Shown piece after piece: positions 13,600 through 21,531 of a stretch of 26,047 bases of DNA; the stretch's first letter is position 1; each line of letters starts with the position of its first letter. The notes below the pieces were generated by a model. It was not told the origin of the DNA. It searched no databases and saw nothing but the letters and a program-made list of their open reading frames with translations. The position numbers and the translations under genes were made by a program. Source of the DNA: an uncultured Eubacteriales bacterium (GTDB lineage Bacteria > Bacillota > Clostridia > Oscillospirales > Oscillospiraceae); NCBI GenBank assembly GCA_900545405.1, contig UQYT01000035.1, forward strand, positions 1-26,047. The letters are read 5' to 3'.

Positions 13600-14436
13600 A
13601 TGTTCCAGACCGTCATAAGCGCGCTCAACGAGGGCTTTGTGCAGACGCTCAAGCTCTTTGTCGTGACGCTCGTAGGCTCCATACCTCTGGGGCTCATAAT
13701 CTGCTTCGGCTCCATGAGCCGCTGGGCGCCTCTGGGCTTCCTGGGGCGGAAATACTTCTCTCAGGGCGAGGCCATCACCCGGGCCCTCGAGAACGGGGAG
13801 ACCGTCAAGGGCCGCGACGAGGCCGTGCTGACAGCCGACATGGCCAGGAACAGGGCCAGGAGATGCAAGGCCTGGGGCAGGCTGCTGCTCGGCTTTAGGC
13901 CCATCTCGCTCCTCAGCCGCTTCGTGGTCTGGATCATCCGCGGCACGCCGCTGATGCTGCAGCTGCTCATCATCTTCTACATACCCGGCTACGTCCTCGC
14001 GAACAACCCCTGGTCCTTCCCGGAGGGGCGCTTCGCCGCGGCGGCGGTGATGTTCGTCATCAACTACGCCTGCTACTTCTCCGAGATCTACCGCGGCGGC
14101 ATCCAGGGCGTGCCCGTCGGGCAGCAGGAGGCCGGTCAGGTGCTCGGCATGACCAAGGCGCAGATCTTCCGCCACGTCACGCTTTTGCAGATGATAAAGC
14201 GCATCGTGCCGCCCATGGCAAACGAGGTCATCACCCTCGTCAAGGACACCTCCCTGGCGCGCATCATCTCCTTCCAGGAGGTCATCTGGGCGGGCTACGC
14301 CTTCCTCAAGGGCTCGCACGGCTATTCCGGCCTCATCTGGCCGCTGTTCTTCACCGGCATCTACTATCTCATCTTCAACGGCATTGTCTCCTTCCTGCTC
14401 GGCAGGCTGGAGCGCAAGCTCGAGTTCTTCAGGTAA
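13600..14436 (+). CDS. Amino acid ABC transporter permease with cytoplasmic insertion
   Basis: This 278-residue membrane subunit belongs to the HisM/GlnP family. The conserved pieces are the first membrane helix (about 14-36), the VVWIIRGTPLMLQLLIIFY block (109-127) and the EAA coupling loop EAGQVLGMTKAQIFRHV (177-193) that docks to the ATPase. Two to three further helices follow. Typical relatives have 215-230 residues. The extra length comes from a charged stretch at about 42-97 between helix 1 and the RGTP block, rich in Arg, Lys and Glu. The ATG is the first possible start after an in-frame stop. AGGAG lies 13 nt upstream, which is longer than usual. Confidence 0.9.
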   Translation: MFQTVISALNEGFVQTLKLFVVTLVGSIPLGLIICFGSMSRWAPLGFLGRKYFSQGEAITRALENGETVKGRDEAVLTADMARNRARRCKAWGRLLLGFRPISLLSRFVVWIIRGTPLMLQLLIIFYIPGYVLANNPWSFPEGRFAAAAVMFVINYACYFSEIYRGGIQGVPVGQQEAGQVLGMTKAQIFRHVTLLQMIKRIVPPMANEVITLVKDTSLARIISFQEVIWAGYAFLKGSHGYSGLIWPLFFTGIYYLIFNGIVSFLLGRLERKLEFFR

Positions 14437-14448
14437 GGGGGCGGCGCG

Positions 14449-15228
14449 ATGTCCATACTGGAAGTCAAAAACCTTGAAAAGCACTTCGACAAGACCAAGG
14501 TCTTGAACGACATCAGCTTCTCCCTCGAGGAGGGGCAGGCGCTTTCCATCATCGGCTCCTCCGGCAGCGGCAAGACCACGCTGCTCAGGTGCCTCAACTT
14601 CCTCGAGACGCCGGACGCGGGCAGCATCGCCGTCAAGGGCGAGGTGCTCTTCGACGCGGAGGACCCCGCCACGCGGCGCGAGGCCGACGTGCGGCGCAAG
14701 CGGCTGCACTTCGGGCTGGTGTTCCAGAGCTTCAACCTCTTCCCGCAGTACACGGCGCTCGGGAACGTCACGCTCGCGAGCAAGCTGCTGGCGAAGGAGC
14801 GGCCGGACTTCAAGCAGAACAAAAAGGCCATTTACGAGGCCATAGACGCCGAGGGGCTGGAGCTCCTGGCCTCGATGGGCCTCTCGGACCGCACGGGGCA
14901 CTATCCCCACCAGCTCTCCGGCGGCCAGCAGCAGCGCGTCGCCATCGCCCGCGCGCTGGCCCTGCACCCGGACATACTCTGCTTCGACGAGCCGACCAGC
15001 GCCCTCGACCCCGAGCTCACCGGAGAGGTGCTGCGCGTCATCCGAGAGCTGGCCGAGCGGAAGACCACGATGATAATCGTCACGCACGAGATGCACTTCG
15101 CGCGCGAGGTCTCCGACAGCATCATCTTCATGGACGGCGGCTTCATCGTCGAGCAGGGCGGGCCGGAGATAATCGACGACCCCAAGATGGAGCGCACGCG
15201 GCGCTTCCTCTCGAGCTACGGGCAGTGA
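14449..15228 (+). CDS. Polar amino acid ABC transporter ATP-binding protein
   Basis: This 259-residue ATPase drives the importer made with the preceding permease and SBP. Walker A GSSGSGKTT (36-44), Q-loop Gln93 (VFQSFNLFP), signature LSGGQ (156-160), Walker B ILCFDEP (176-182) and switch His213 are all intact. The MSILEVKNLEKHF start and FQSFNLFP stretch are hallmarks of the GlnQ/HisP branch. A modest insertion of about 15 residues (KERPDFKQNKKAIYE region, 117-130) precedes the helical domain. It begins 12 nt after the permease stop with a G-rich ribosome-binding site. The gene for the permuted SBP follows, but from its own promoter. Confidence 0.94.
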   Translation: MSILEVKNLEKHFDKTKVLNDISFSLEEGQALSIIGSSGSGKTTLLRCLNFLETPDAGSIAVKGEVLFDAEDPATRREADVRRKRLHFGLVFQSFNLFPQYTALGNVTLASKLLAKERPDFKQNKKAIYEAIDAEGLELLASMGLSDRTGHYPHQLSGGQQQRVAIARALALHPDILCFDEPTSALDPELTGEVLRVIRELAERKTTMIIVTHEMHFAREVSDSIIFMDGGFIVEQGGPEIIDDPKMERTRRFLSSYGQ

Positions 15229-15253
15229 TCGACGATTATTTACAAATTGCCAC

Positions 15254-15282
15254 TTGAATAAGGCCTGAGATTACTTTATTAT
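15254..15282 (+). promoter_or_regulatory. Predicted promoter of the second SBP gene
   Basis: TTGAAT (15254-15259) and TATTAT (15277-15282) are spaced by 17 bp within the AT-rich start of the gap behind the ATPase gene. It gives the second SBP gene its own control, independent of the importer operon. Confidence 0.6.
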
Positions 15283-15285
15283 AGT

Positions 15286-15320
15286 TGCGCGTGCCTTTCC
15301 GGCGCGCGCAGCTTTGTTTT
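15286..15320 (+). promoter_or_regulatory. Attenuator-like hairpin in the leader of the second SBP gene
   Basis: A 10-bp GC-rich stem with one G-U pair (15286-15295 with 15301-15310, loop TTTCC) is followed by GCTTTGTTTT. It starts only a few bases after the expected transcription start and ends before the GGGAGGAGG ribosome-binding site (15323-15331). It resembles a terminator placed in the leader. Alternatively it could be the end of read-through from the upstream operon. Confidence 0.6.
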
Positions 15321-15338
15321 ACGGGAGGAGGCGGCGCT

Positions 15339-16133
15339 TTGAAAAAGTCCATAAGGCTCGCGGCGCTGCTGCTGGTGCTGTGCCTGATGCTCCCGCTCGC
15401 GGGCTGCGGCAAGGTCGTCGGGCGCTACCGCGTGCTCGAGACGCTTGCGACGCAGGAGTTCTCCATCGGCTACCGCGAGAACGACTATGTCCGCTATTAC
15501 GTGGACGCCGCGCTGCAGACCCTCGCGGCGGACGGCACGGTCGGCGCCCTCGCCTACAAGTGGTTCGGCGAGGACAAGACCAGCTTCTCCAAGAACATAA
15601 ACGCCCTCGAGCAGGCCGGTCAGGCCGCGCCGCGCACGCTGCTCATCGGCGTGGACGCGGACGCCTTCCCCATGAGCTATCTCGACGGCGAGACCTACTC
15701 CGGCTTCGACGTGGAGCTGGCGCGGGAGGTGTGCAGCCGCCTCGGCTGGGAGGCCAAGTTCATCTCCATCAAGGCCGAGAACGCCTATGTGGAGCTCTCC
15801 AGCGGCAACATCGACGTCGCCTGGGGCGGCCTGGCGCTGGCGCGCGAGGACGTGGACTACGAGGTCACGTCCCCCTACCTCACCAACGACATCGTCATCG
15901 TCACCCTTGCCCAGGGCGGGCCCAAGAGCCTGCGCGGCCTCAAGGACGGCACGCTGGCCATGACCGTGGAGCAGAAATACATGGACTCCCTCGCCTCCAA
16001 CGAGAAGCTCATGGAGCGGCTCGGCCAGATAAAGCGCGTCTCCGGCGGCACGCAGAGCCTCTTCGACCAGCTCAACTCCGGCGCCGTGAACGCCATCATC
16101 GTATACAGCCTCGCGCTGAACTATACCGGCTGA
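15339..16133 (+). CDS. Second SBP lipoprotein with apparently circularly permuted SBP_bac_3 domain
   Basis: This 264-residue protein starts at TTG 15339, after GGGAGGAGG. An in-frame GTG/ATG-like extension upstream would bury the signal peptide. The signal peptide ends in the lipobox LAGC (Cys23). Residues about 28-80 (QEFSIGYREN ... ADGTVGALAYKWFGED) match the C-terminal return strand and helices of family 3 SBPs. After a linker (81-97) the normal N-lobe begins (RTLLIGVDADAFPMSY, SGFDVELAREVCSRLG), and the chain ends at NAIIVYSLALNYTG in lobe II, where ordinary members still need about 60 residues. A clean terminator follows, so the end is not a truncation. The usual ligand Arg and Asp are not in place. 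It probably binds an atypical ligand for the neighbouring importer (inference). Confidence 0.85.
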   Translation: MKKSIRLAALLLVLCLMLPLAGCGKVVGRYRVLETLATQEFSIGYRENDYVRYYVDAALQTLAADGTVGALAYKWFGEDKTSFSKNINALEQAGQAAPRTLLIGVDADAFPMSYLDGETYSGFDVELAREVCSRLGWEAKFISIKAENAYVELSSGNIDVAWGGLALAREDVDYEVTSPYLTNDIVIVTLAQGGPKSLRGLKDGTLAMTVEQKYMDSLASNEKLMERLGQIKRVSGGTQSLFDQLNSGAVNAIIVYSLALNYTG

Positions 16134-16144
16134 AAAATGCAAGT

Positions 16145-16170
16145 AAAAAGGCGGCTTTTGCCGCCTTTTT
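16145..16170 (+). terminator. Rho-independent terminator behind the second SBP gene
   Basis: A perfect 11-bp stem (16145-16155 with 16160-16170) with a four-T loop has A5 at its left foot and T5 at its right. It starts 11 nt after the stop codon. Confidence 0.93.
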
Positions 16171-16195
16171 CGGCGCTTTGGGCGCGTTGGATTTG

Positions 16196-16224
16196 TTGAC
16201 CGGGACAGGGAGACATGATATAAT
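16196..16224 (+). promoter_or_regulatory. Predicted strong promoter of the methyltransferase-ecf-truA operon
   Basis: TTGACC (16196-16201) and consensus TATAAT (16219-16224) are spaced by exactly 17 bp. It follows the terminator of the preceding gene and lies 31 bp before the methyltransferase start. No other good promoter is seen until 21354, so it may drive all the genes up to DUF5711. Confidence 0.75.
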
Positions 16225-16255
16225 CATAATTCAATGAATTTCAAGGAGCATGGCT

Positions 16256-17122
16256 ATGTGGGTATCTGACAAGTGGCGAGATTTTGAGCTTATCGACTGC
16301 TCCCGCGGCGAAAAGCTGGAGCGCTGGGGGAACTATACCCTCGTGCGCCCGGACCCGCAGGCCATCTGGGACACGCCCCGGCGCGACGGCCGCTGGCGCG
16401 ACTGCGACGGCAAGTACACCCGCAGCGAGAGCGGCGGCGGGGCCTGGGACAAGCGCCGCCTCCCCGCGAGCTGGCAGATACGCTACGGGGAGCTCACCTT
16501 CAACATCAAGCCCATGAACTTCAAGCACACGGGCATTTTCCCGGAGCAGGCCGCAAACTGGGACTATATAATGCGCAAAATAAGGTCGGCCGGGCGCGGG
16601 ATAAGCGTGCTCAACCTCTTCGCCTACACGGGCGCGGCCACGGTCGCGGCGCTGGCCGCCGGGGCCTCCGTCTGCCACGTGGACGCCGCCAAGGGCATGG
16701 TCGCCTGGGCCAAGGAGAACGCCGCCGCCTCCGGCGTGGCGGACCGGCCCGTCCGCTGGATAGTCGACGACTGCGCAAAGTTCGTAGAGCGCGAGATTCG
16801 ACGCGGCAGGCGCTACGACGCGATTATAATGGACCCGCCGAGCTATGGGCGCGGCCCCGGCGGCGAGGTCTGGAAGCTCGAGGAGAGCCTCTGGGGCTTT
16901 GTCCAGCTCGTCTCCGGCGTGCTGTCGGACGACCCGCTCTTCGTCATCATCAATTCCTACACCACGGGGCTTTCCCCCTCGGTGCTGACCTATATCAGCG
17001 AAAGCATCTTTACAAAGCGCTTCGGCGGCCGCTCGGAGAGCCGGGAGCTGGGCCTGCCCGTCACGGCGACGGGGCTGTACCTGCCCGCAGGCGCCGCCTG
17101 CCGCTGGGAGCGCGGGGAGTGA
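16256..17122 (+). CDS. Class I SAM-dependent methyltransferase, RlmI/RlmK-like
   Basis: This 288-residue protein has a Rossmann methyltransferase core. Motif I reads VLNLFAYTGAAT (118-129), an acidic residue follows at the end of strand 2 (Asp143, in VDAAKGM), and the catalytic-loop motif is DPPSYGRG (193-200). These match the COG1092 family that includes the rRNA m5C methyltransferase RlmI, although the N-terminal PUA domain is absent and replaced by about 80 residues with an FPEQAANW motif. The substrate is probably RNA but is not established. The start at 16256 is preferred over the ATG at 16250 because AAGGAG is 7 nt from the former and 1 nt from the latter. It leads the ecf operon, with 10 nt to ecfA1. 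Confidence 0.85.
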   Translation: MWVSDKWRDFELIDCSRGEKLERWGNYTLVRPDPQAIWDTPRRDGRWRDCDGKYTRSESGGGAWDKRRLPASWQIRYGELTFNIKPMNFKHTGIFPEQAANWDYIMRKIRSAGRGISVLNLFAYTGAATVAALAAGASVCHVDAAKGMVAWAKENAAASGVADRPVRWIVDDCAKFVEREIRRGRRYDAIIMDPPSYGRGPGGEVWKLEESLWGFVQLVSGVLSDDPLFVIINSYTTGLSPSVLTYISESIFTKRFGGRSESRELGLPVTATGLYLPAGAACRWERGE

Positions 17123-17132
17123 GAATAGAGCC

Positions 17133-17963
17133 ATGCAGCCAATAATCAGGGCAGAGGACCTGCACTACACCTACCCCGGCGACGAGATCGAGACCCTCCA
17201 CGGGCTGGATCTCGAGATAGCCGAGGGCAGCTTCGTCGCCGTGCTGGGGCACAACGGCTCCGGCAAATCGACGCTCGCAAAGCTCATGAACGCCATACTC
17301 CTGCCCACCTCCGGCAAGGTGTATGTGGACGGCATAGACACCGCCGACGAGGCGCGGCTGCTCGACGTGCGCCGCACGGTGGGCATGGTGTTCCAGAACC
17401 CGGACAACCAGATAGTCGCGAACGTCGTGGAGGACGACGTGGCCTTCGCGCCCGAGAACCTCGGCGTGCCGAGCGAGGAGATACGCCGCCGCGTGGACGA
17501 GGCGCTCAAGACCGTCGGCATGTACGAATACCGCCTCCACGCGCCGCACCTGCTCTCGGGCGGGCAGAAGCAGCGCGTCGCCATCGCGGGCGTGCTGGCC
17601 ATGCAGCCGCGCTGCGTCGTGCTCGACGAGCCGACCGCCATGCTCGACCCCGTGGGCCGGCGCGAGGTGGTCTCCACCGTCACGCGGCTCTGCCGCGAAA
17701 AGGGCATGACCGTCATGCTCATCACCCACCACATGAACGAGTGCATCGGCGCGGACAGGCTCATCGTCATGTCCGAGGGCCGCATCGTCGCCGACGGCAC
17801 GCCGCGGGAGGTCTTTTCCCAGGTGGAGCTGCTCCGCAGCGAGGGCCTCGCCGTCCCCGCCACCACGCAGCTCATCTACGAGCTGCGGCACGACGGCTAC
17901 GACCTGCCGCTGAGCGCGCTCACGGTCAGCGAGTGCGCCGACGCCGTCATGTCGGCAATCTGA
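17133..17963 (+). CDS. ecfA1: ECF transporter energy-coupling ATPase EcfA1
   Basis: This 276-residue ATPase is one of the two motor subunits of the shared group II energy-coupling factor module that drives vitamin and micronutrient uptake. Walker A GHNGSGKST (39-47), Q-loop FQNPDNQIV (Gln88), signature LSGGQKQR (141-148), Walker B VVLDEP (162-167) and His199 are intact. The PDNQIV stretch identifies the A1 type. The ecfA1-ecfA2-ecfT-truA order is the conserved Firmicutes arrangement. No substrate-binding S component is encoded nearby, so the module must serve S components encoded elsewhere. Confidence 0.94.
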   Translation: MQPIIRAEDLHYTYPGDEIETLHGLDLEIAEGSFVAVLGHNGSGKSTLAKLMNAILLPTSGKVYVDGIDTADEARLLDVRRTVGMVFQNPDNQIVANVVEDDVAFAPENLGVPSEEIRRRVDEALKTVGMYEYRLHAPHLLSGGQKQRVAIAGVLAMQPRCVVLDEPTAMLDPVGRREVVSTVTRLCREKGMTVMLITHHMNECIGADRLIVMSEGRIVADGTPREVFSQVELLRSEGLAVPATTQLIYELRHDGYDLPLSALTVSECADAVMSAI

Positions 17964-17983
17964 GAGAAGAAAAGGGATAAGCT

Positions 17984-18856
17984 ATGGACGCGGTCATAAA
18001 AGCCGAGCACCTGACGCACATATACAGCAAGGGCACGCCCTTTGAAAAGGCTGCCATACGCGACGTCAGCGTAGAGATATATCCGGGCCAGCTCGTGGCC
18101 GTCATCGGCCACACGGGCTCGGGCAAGAGCACCTTCATACAGCACCTCAACGGCCTGCTCCGCCCCGACGAGGGCACGGTCTACTGCGAGGGCGAGGACA
18201 TCTTCGCCACGAAGGAGGCCACGCGGGACGTGAGATTCAAGGTCGGGCTGGTGTTCCAGTACCCGGAGTACCAGCTCTTTGAGGAGACGGTCTACCGGGA
18301 CATCGCCTTCGGGCCGAAGAACATGAAGCTCTCCGACGCCGAGGTGGACGAGCGCGTGCGCGAGGCGGCGCGCTTTGTCGGCATCTCGGAGGAGCTCTTT
18401 GAAAAGTCCCCGCTCGAGCTCTCGGGCGGGCAGAAGCGGCGCATCGCCATCGCGGGCGTCATCGCCATGCGGCCCCGTGTGCTCATCCTCGACGAGCCCA
18501 TGGCCGGGCTCGACCCCGGCGGCTGCGAGGGCATACTCCGCAACATCACCGACTACCGCCGCGAGACCGGCTCCACCGTCCTCTTCGTCACCCACAGCAT
18601 GGACGACGCGGCGAGGATAGCCGACCGGCTCATCGTCTTCCACGACGGCGGCATCGCCATGGACGGCACGCCGGAGGAGGTCTTCTCCCACGCGCAGGAG
18701 CTCACGGCGATGGGCCTCGACGTGCCCCAGCCCGCCGCCATCGCCGCCGAGCTCAGACGCCGCGGCGCCGCGCTGCCGGAGTCCATATACACCTCCGAGC
18801 AGCTCCACGCCGCCGTGCTCGCGTGGCTCAGGAAAGGGGGGAGCGCCGGATGCTGA
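17984..18856 (+). CDS. ecfA2: ECF transporter energy-coupling ATPase EcfA2
   Basis: This 290-residue ATPase pairs with EcfA1. Walker A GHTGSGKST (42-50), Q-loop FQYPEYQLFEETVY (Gln92; the PEYQLF motif marks the A2 type), signature LSGGQKRR (146-153), Walker B LILDEP (167-172) and the catalytic Glu171 are present. The C-terminal 60 residues hold the helical region that contacts the partner ATPase in this family. It starts 20 nt after ecfA1 with AAAGGG upstream, and its last codons overlap the ecfT start by 7 nt. Confidence 0.94.
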   Translation: MDAVIKAEHLTHIYSKGTPFEKAAIRDVSVEIYPGQLVAVIGHTGSGKSTFIQHLNGLLRPDEGTVYCEGEDIFATKEATRDVRFKVGLVFQYPEYQLFEETVYRDIAFGPKNMKLSDAEVDERVREAARFVGISEELFEKSPLELSGGQKRRIAIAGVIAMRPRVLILDEPMAGLDPGGCEGILRNITDYRRETGSTVLFVTHSMDDAARIADRLIVFHDGGIAMDGTPEEVFSHAQELTAMGLDVPQPAAIAAELRRRGAALPESIYTSEQLHAAVLAWLRKGGSAGC

Positions 18857-19656
18857 AGGACATCACCCTCGGCCAGTTCTTCCCGGGCAACACCATAGTC
18901 CACCGCCTGGACGCGAGGACCAAGCTCATTCTCGTCATCGTCTACATCGCGGCCCTCTTCACCGCCGTGGACTGGTTCTCCTACGCGCTGATGTTCGCCG
19001 TCACCGCCGCGTGCGTGGCGCTCTCGAAGATAAAGCTCGGCACCATTTTGAAGGGCCTCAAGCCCCTCATCTTCATCATAGTCCTCACCGGCGTGCTCAA
19101 CCTCTTCTACACCACGGGCGGCAAGGTGCTCGTGGACTGGTGGATATTCACCATCACCACGGAGGGCATCAAGCGGGCGTTCCTCATGATTGTCCGCATC
19201 ATGATGCTCATAACCGGCACCTTTCTGCTGACCTACACCACCAGCCCCATAGCGCTGACGGACGGGCTGGAGATACTGCTCGGGCCCCTGAAGAAGATAA
19301 AGGTGCCCGTGCACGAGATGAGCATGATGATGAGCATGGCGCTGCGCTTCATTCCCACGCTCATAGAGGAGACGGACAAGATAATGAGCGCGCAGAAGGC
19401 CCGCGGCGCGGACTTCGAGACCGGCAAGCTCACCGACAGGGCCAAGGCCCTGCTGCCGCTGTTGGTGCCGCTCTTCGTCTCCAGCTTCCGCCGCGCGGAC
19501 GAGCTGGCCGTCGCCATGGAGAGCCGCTGCTACCACGGCGGCGAGGGCCGCACGCGCATGAAGCAGCTGCACATGCACCGCCGCGACTGGCTCGCGCTGC
19601 TGCTCGGCGCGCTGGTGCTCGCGGCGACCATCGTCATGAACGTCTACGGCCTATGA
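18850..19656 (+). CDS. ecfT: ECF transporter transmembrane protein EcfT
   Basis: This 268-residue membrane scaffold couples the EcfA1/A2 motor to S components. Hydrophobic helices lie near 24-60, 70-88, 108-132 and at the C-terminus (about 245-266). The two coupling-helix motifs are AQKARGAD (181-188) and AMESRCYHG (222-230), with the arginines that dock into the ATPase grooves. The start at 18850 is chosen because GGGGGGAG lies 6 nt upstream and MLKDITLGQF matches the family N-terminus; an upstream start would read through that site. It overlaps ecfA2 by 7 nt and truA by 4 nt. Confidence 0.93.
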   Translation: MLKDITLGQFFPGNTIVHRLDARTKLILVIVYIAALFTAVDWFSYALMFAVTAACVALSKIKLGTILKGLKPLIFIIVLTGVLNLFYTTGGKVLVDWWIFTITTEGIKRAFLMIVRIMMLITGTFLLTYTTSPIALTDGLEILLGPLKKIKVPVHEMSMMMSMALRFIPTLIEETDKIMSAQKARGADFETGKLTDRAKALLPLLVPLFVSSFRRADELAVAMESRCYHGGEGRTRMKQLHMHRRDWLALLLGALVLAATIVMNVYGL

Positions 19657-20435
19657 GGAACATCGCCCTCAAGCTCCGCTATGACGGCACCGCCTATCAC
19701 GGCTGGCAGGTGCAGAAGACGGAGACAAGCGTCGCGGAGACGCTGGAAAAAGCCCTCTCCAAGGTCTGCGGCGAGAGGATAAAGGTCACCGGCTGCGGCC
19801 GGACCGACGCGGGCGTGCACGCGCTCTCCTACTGCGCAAACTTCCGCACGGAGAGCCGCATCCCCGTCGACCGGCTGCCCCTCGCGGTGAACACCCGCCT
19901 CCCCGACGACATAGCCGTGCTCGACGCCTGCGAGGCGCCCGAGGATTTCAACGCGATCTTAAGCTGCATACAGAAAGAATACGTCTACCGGATAATGAAC
20001 ACCCGCATACGCGATCCCTTCCTGCAAAAACGGGTCTGCTTTTACCCCGCGCCGCTCGACATAGAGCGGATGCGCGCGGCGGGCCTCGCCTTCGAGGGCA
20101 GGCACGACTTCAAGGCAGTCCGCAGCGTGGGGACGCAGACAAAGACCACCGTCCGCACCGTGCACTGGTGCCGGGCCAGGCGCGAGGGCGACATGATAAG
20201 CGTCGCCGTGTGCGCGGACGGGTTTCTCTACAACATGGTACGCGCCATCGTGGGCACGATGGTCTACGCCTCGCACGGCAAGCTCGAGCCGGAGGACATC
20301 CCGCACCTGCTCGAGACCGGCGACCGCAGGCTCACCGGCCCGACCATGCCCCCGCAGGGGCTCTACCTGCGCCGGGTCTGGTACGAGGGCGAGGTCGGCG
20401 CGATGATGCGGGAGGATCACCCGGAGGAGGCATAA
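19653..20435 (+). CDS. truA: tRNA pseudouridine(38-40) synthase TruA
   Basis: TruA isomerises uridines 38-40 in the anticodon arm of many tRNAs. The 260-residue protein starts RNIALKLRYDGTAYHGWQ as expected. It carries the catalytic motif GCGRTDAGVHA with the nucleophilic Asp52, followed by the FNAILSC and FLYNMVRAIVGTMV motifs of the second half. The ATG overlaps the ecfT stop (ATGA, 4 nt), so translation is coupled; no separate strong ribosome-binding site is visible. Its own stop overlaps the next start by one base (TAATG). Confidence 0.96.
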   Translation: MRNIALKLRYDGTAYHGWQVQKTETSVAETLEKALSKVCGERIKVTGCGRTDAGVHALSYCANFRTESRIPVDRLPLAVNTRLPDDIAVLDACEAPEDFNAILSCIQKEYVYRIMNTRIRDPFLQKRVCFYPAPLDIERMRAAGLAFEGRHDFKAVRSVGTQTKTTVRTVHWCRARREGDMISVAVCADGFLYNMVRAIVGTMVYASHGKLEPEDIPHLLETGDRRLTGPTMPPQGLYLRRVWYEGEVGAMMREDHPEEA

Positions 20436-21502
20436 TGAAACACCCGGCAGGCACCAGACACCTTACGGCGCGCCGCGCGGCTCTTGCGGCGCTCATCCTG
20501 GCCATAGCGGCGGCGGCCGCCGCGGCCTTTTCCCTGCGCTGGCGGGGAGACGAGGAGGGCTCTCTCACGTTCGAGAGCGCCGCGGGGGAGGTGTTTGCCG
20601 TGTTCGGGAACTCTTTCGCCGTATGTTCGTCAACACAGTTGCAGGTGTTTGACGAAAACGGCCGGAACACGCTCACGCGGGCCGTCTCCGCGGAAAACCC
20701 GGGCCTTGCGGCCTCGGACGCCGCCCTCGCCGTCTGGAGCGCGGGCGGGGACGCCCTCCTCGTGCTCGATGCGGAGGGCAATGCCTCGGAGCTCGCGGCG
20801 GAGGGCGCGGTGTACGCCGTCTCGGCAAACGGGAGCGGCATGCTCGCGGTCACTACCGCCTGCGAGGGCTACCGCGGCCTCGTCACGGTCTACGACGCGG
20901 CGCTCAGGCCGGTCTACCGCTGGTACGCGGCCACGGCATGGCCCATGGCCGCCGCGCTCTCGCCCGACGGCGGGACGCTCGCCGTGCTCGCAGCCTCGGA
21001 GGAGGGCGGGCAGCTGCGGCTCTTCTCGCTCTCGGGCGAGGAGGAGCTCGCGCGCTTTGTGTCCCCCGGCGAGGTGTTCTTCGACCTCGGCTGGGTGGAC
21101 GGCGGGCTCTGCCTCGTCTCCGGCAGCCGCGCCGTGTTCCTCGACGCGGCGGGGACCGCGGCGGGGGAGTACGCCTTCGGCTCCGCGCGGCTCGCGGACT
21201 ACGCCCTGGGCGGCGAGTGCGCCGTGTTCGCCCTCGCGGAGGGCGGGGCGCAGAGGCTCGTCTCCCTCGGCGGGGCGGGCGCGCTGCTCGCCGAAACGGA
21301 CGCGCCCGGCGAGGCGCTGGGCATAGATGTGCAAAAAGGCAAAATTGCCGTGCTTTACTCCGAGGGCGCGGCGGTATATAATAAGAACCTAACGGAGCGC
21401 GGAGAGAGCGCGGAGGCCTCGGGCGCGGCGGCGCTGCTGCTGCGCGCGGACGGGGAGACGGTGGCCGTCTTCTCCGGCGCGGCGAGGTTAGGCCTCGTTT
21501 AG
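20435..21502 (+). CDS. Membrane-anchored DUF5711-like protein with beta-propeller-like repeats
   Basis: This 355-residue protein has a short basic N-terminus, one hydrophobic helix rich in Ala (about 14-33) and a large extracytoplasmic domain. The domain is made of repeated four-stranded-looking units such as LQVFDENG, LLVLDAEG, VTVYDAALRPVYRW, LRLFSLSGEE and AVFLDAAGT, which suggest a beta-propeller. I recall this layout, between truA and a cvpA gene, as DUF5711 in Clostridia, but have not searched it. The function is unknown. GGAGGAGG lies just before the ATG, inside the end of truA, and the start overlaps the truA stop by one base. A promoter-like sequence for cvpA lies near its 3' end. 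Confidence 0.75.
   Translation: MKHPAGTRHLTARRAALAALILAIAAAAAAAFSLRWRGDEEGSLTFESAAGEVFAVFGNSFAVCSSTQLQVFDENGRNTLTRAVSAENPGLAASDAALAVWSAGGDALLVLDAEGNASELAAEGAVYAVSANGSGMLAVTTACEGYRGLVTVYDAALRPVYRWYAATAWPMAAALSPDGGTLAVLAASEEGGQLRLFSLSGEEELARFVSPGEVFFDLGWVDGGLCLVSGSRAVFLDAAGTAAGEYAFGSARLADYALGGECAVFALAEGGAQRLVSLGGAGALLAETDAPGEALGIDVQKGKIAVLYSEGAAVYNKNLTERGESAEASGAAALLLRADGETVAVFSGAARLGLV
21354..21382 (+). promoter_or_regulatory. Possible internal promoter for cvpA
   Basis: TTTACT (21354-21359) and a consensus TATAAT (21377-21382) are spaced by 17 bp inside the end of the DUF5711-like gene, about 150 bp before cvpA. The local AT-richness stands out in an otherwise GC-rich gene. It is a consensus match only. 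Confidence 0.35.
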
Positions 21503-21531
21503 AGAAAACGCTCCCAAAGGAGGATCAACTC

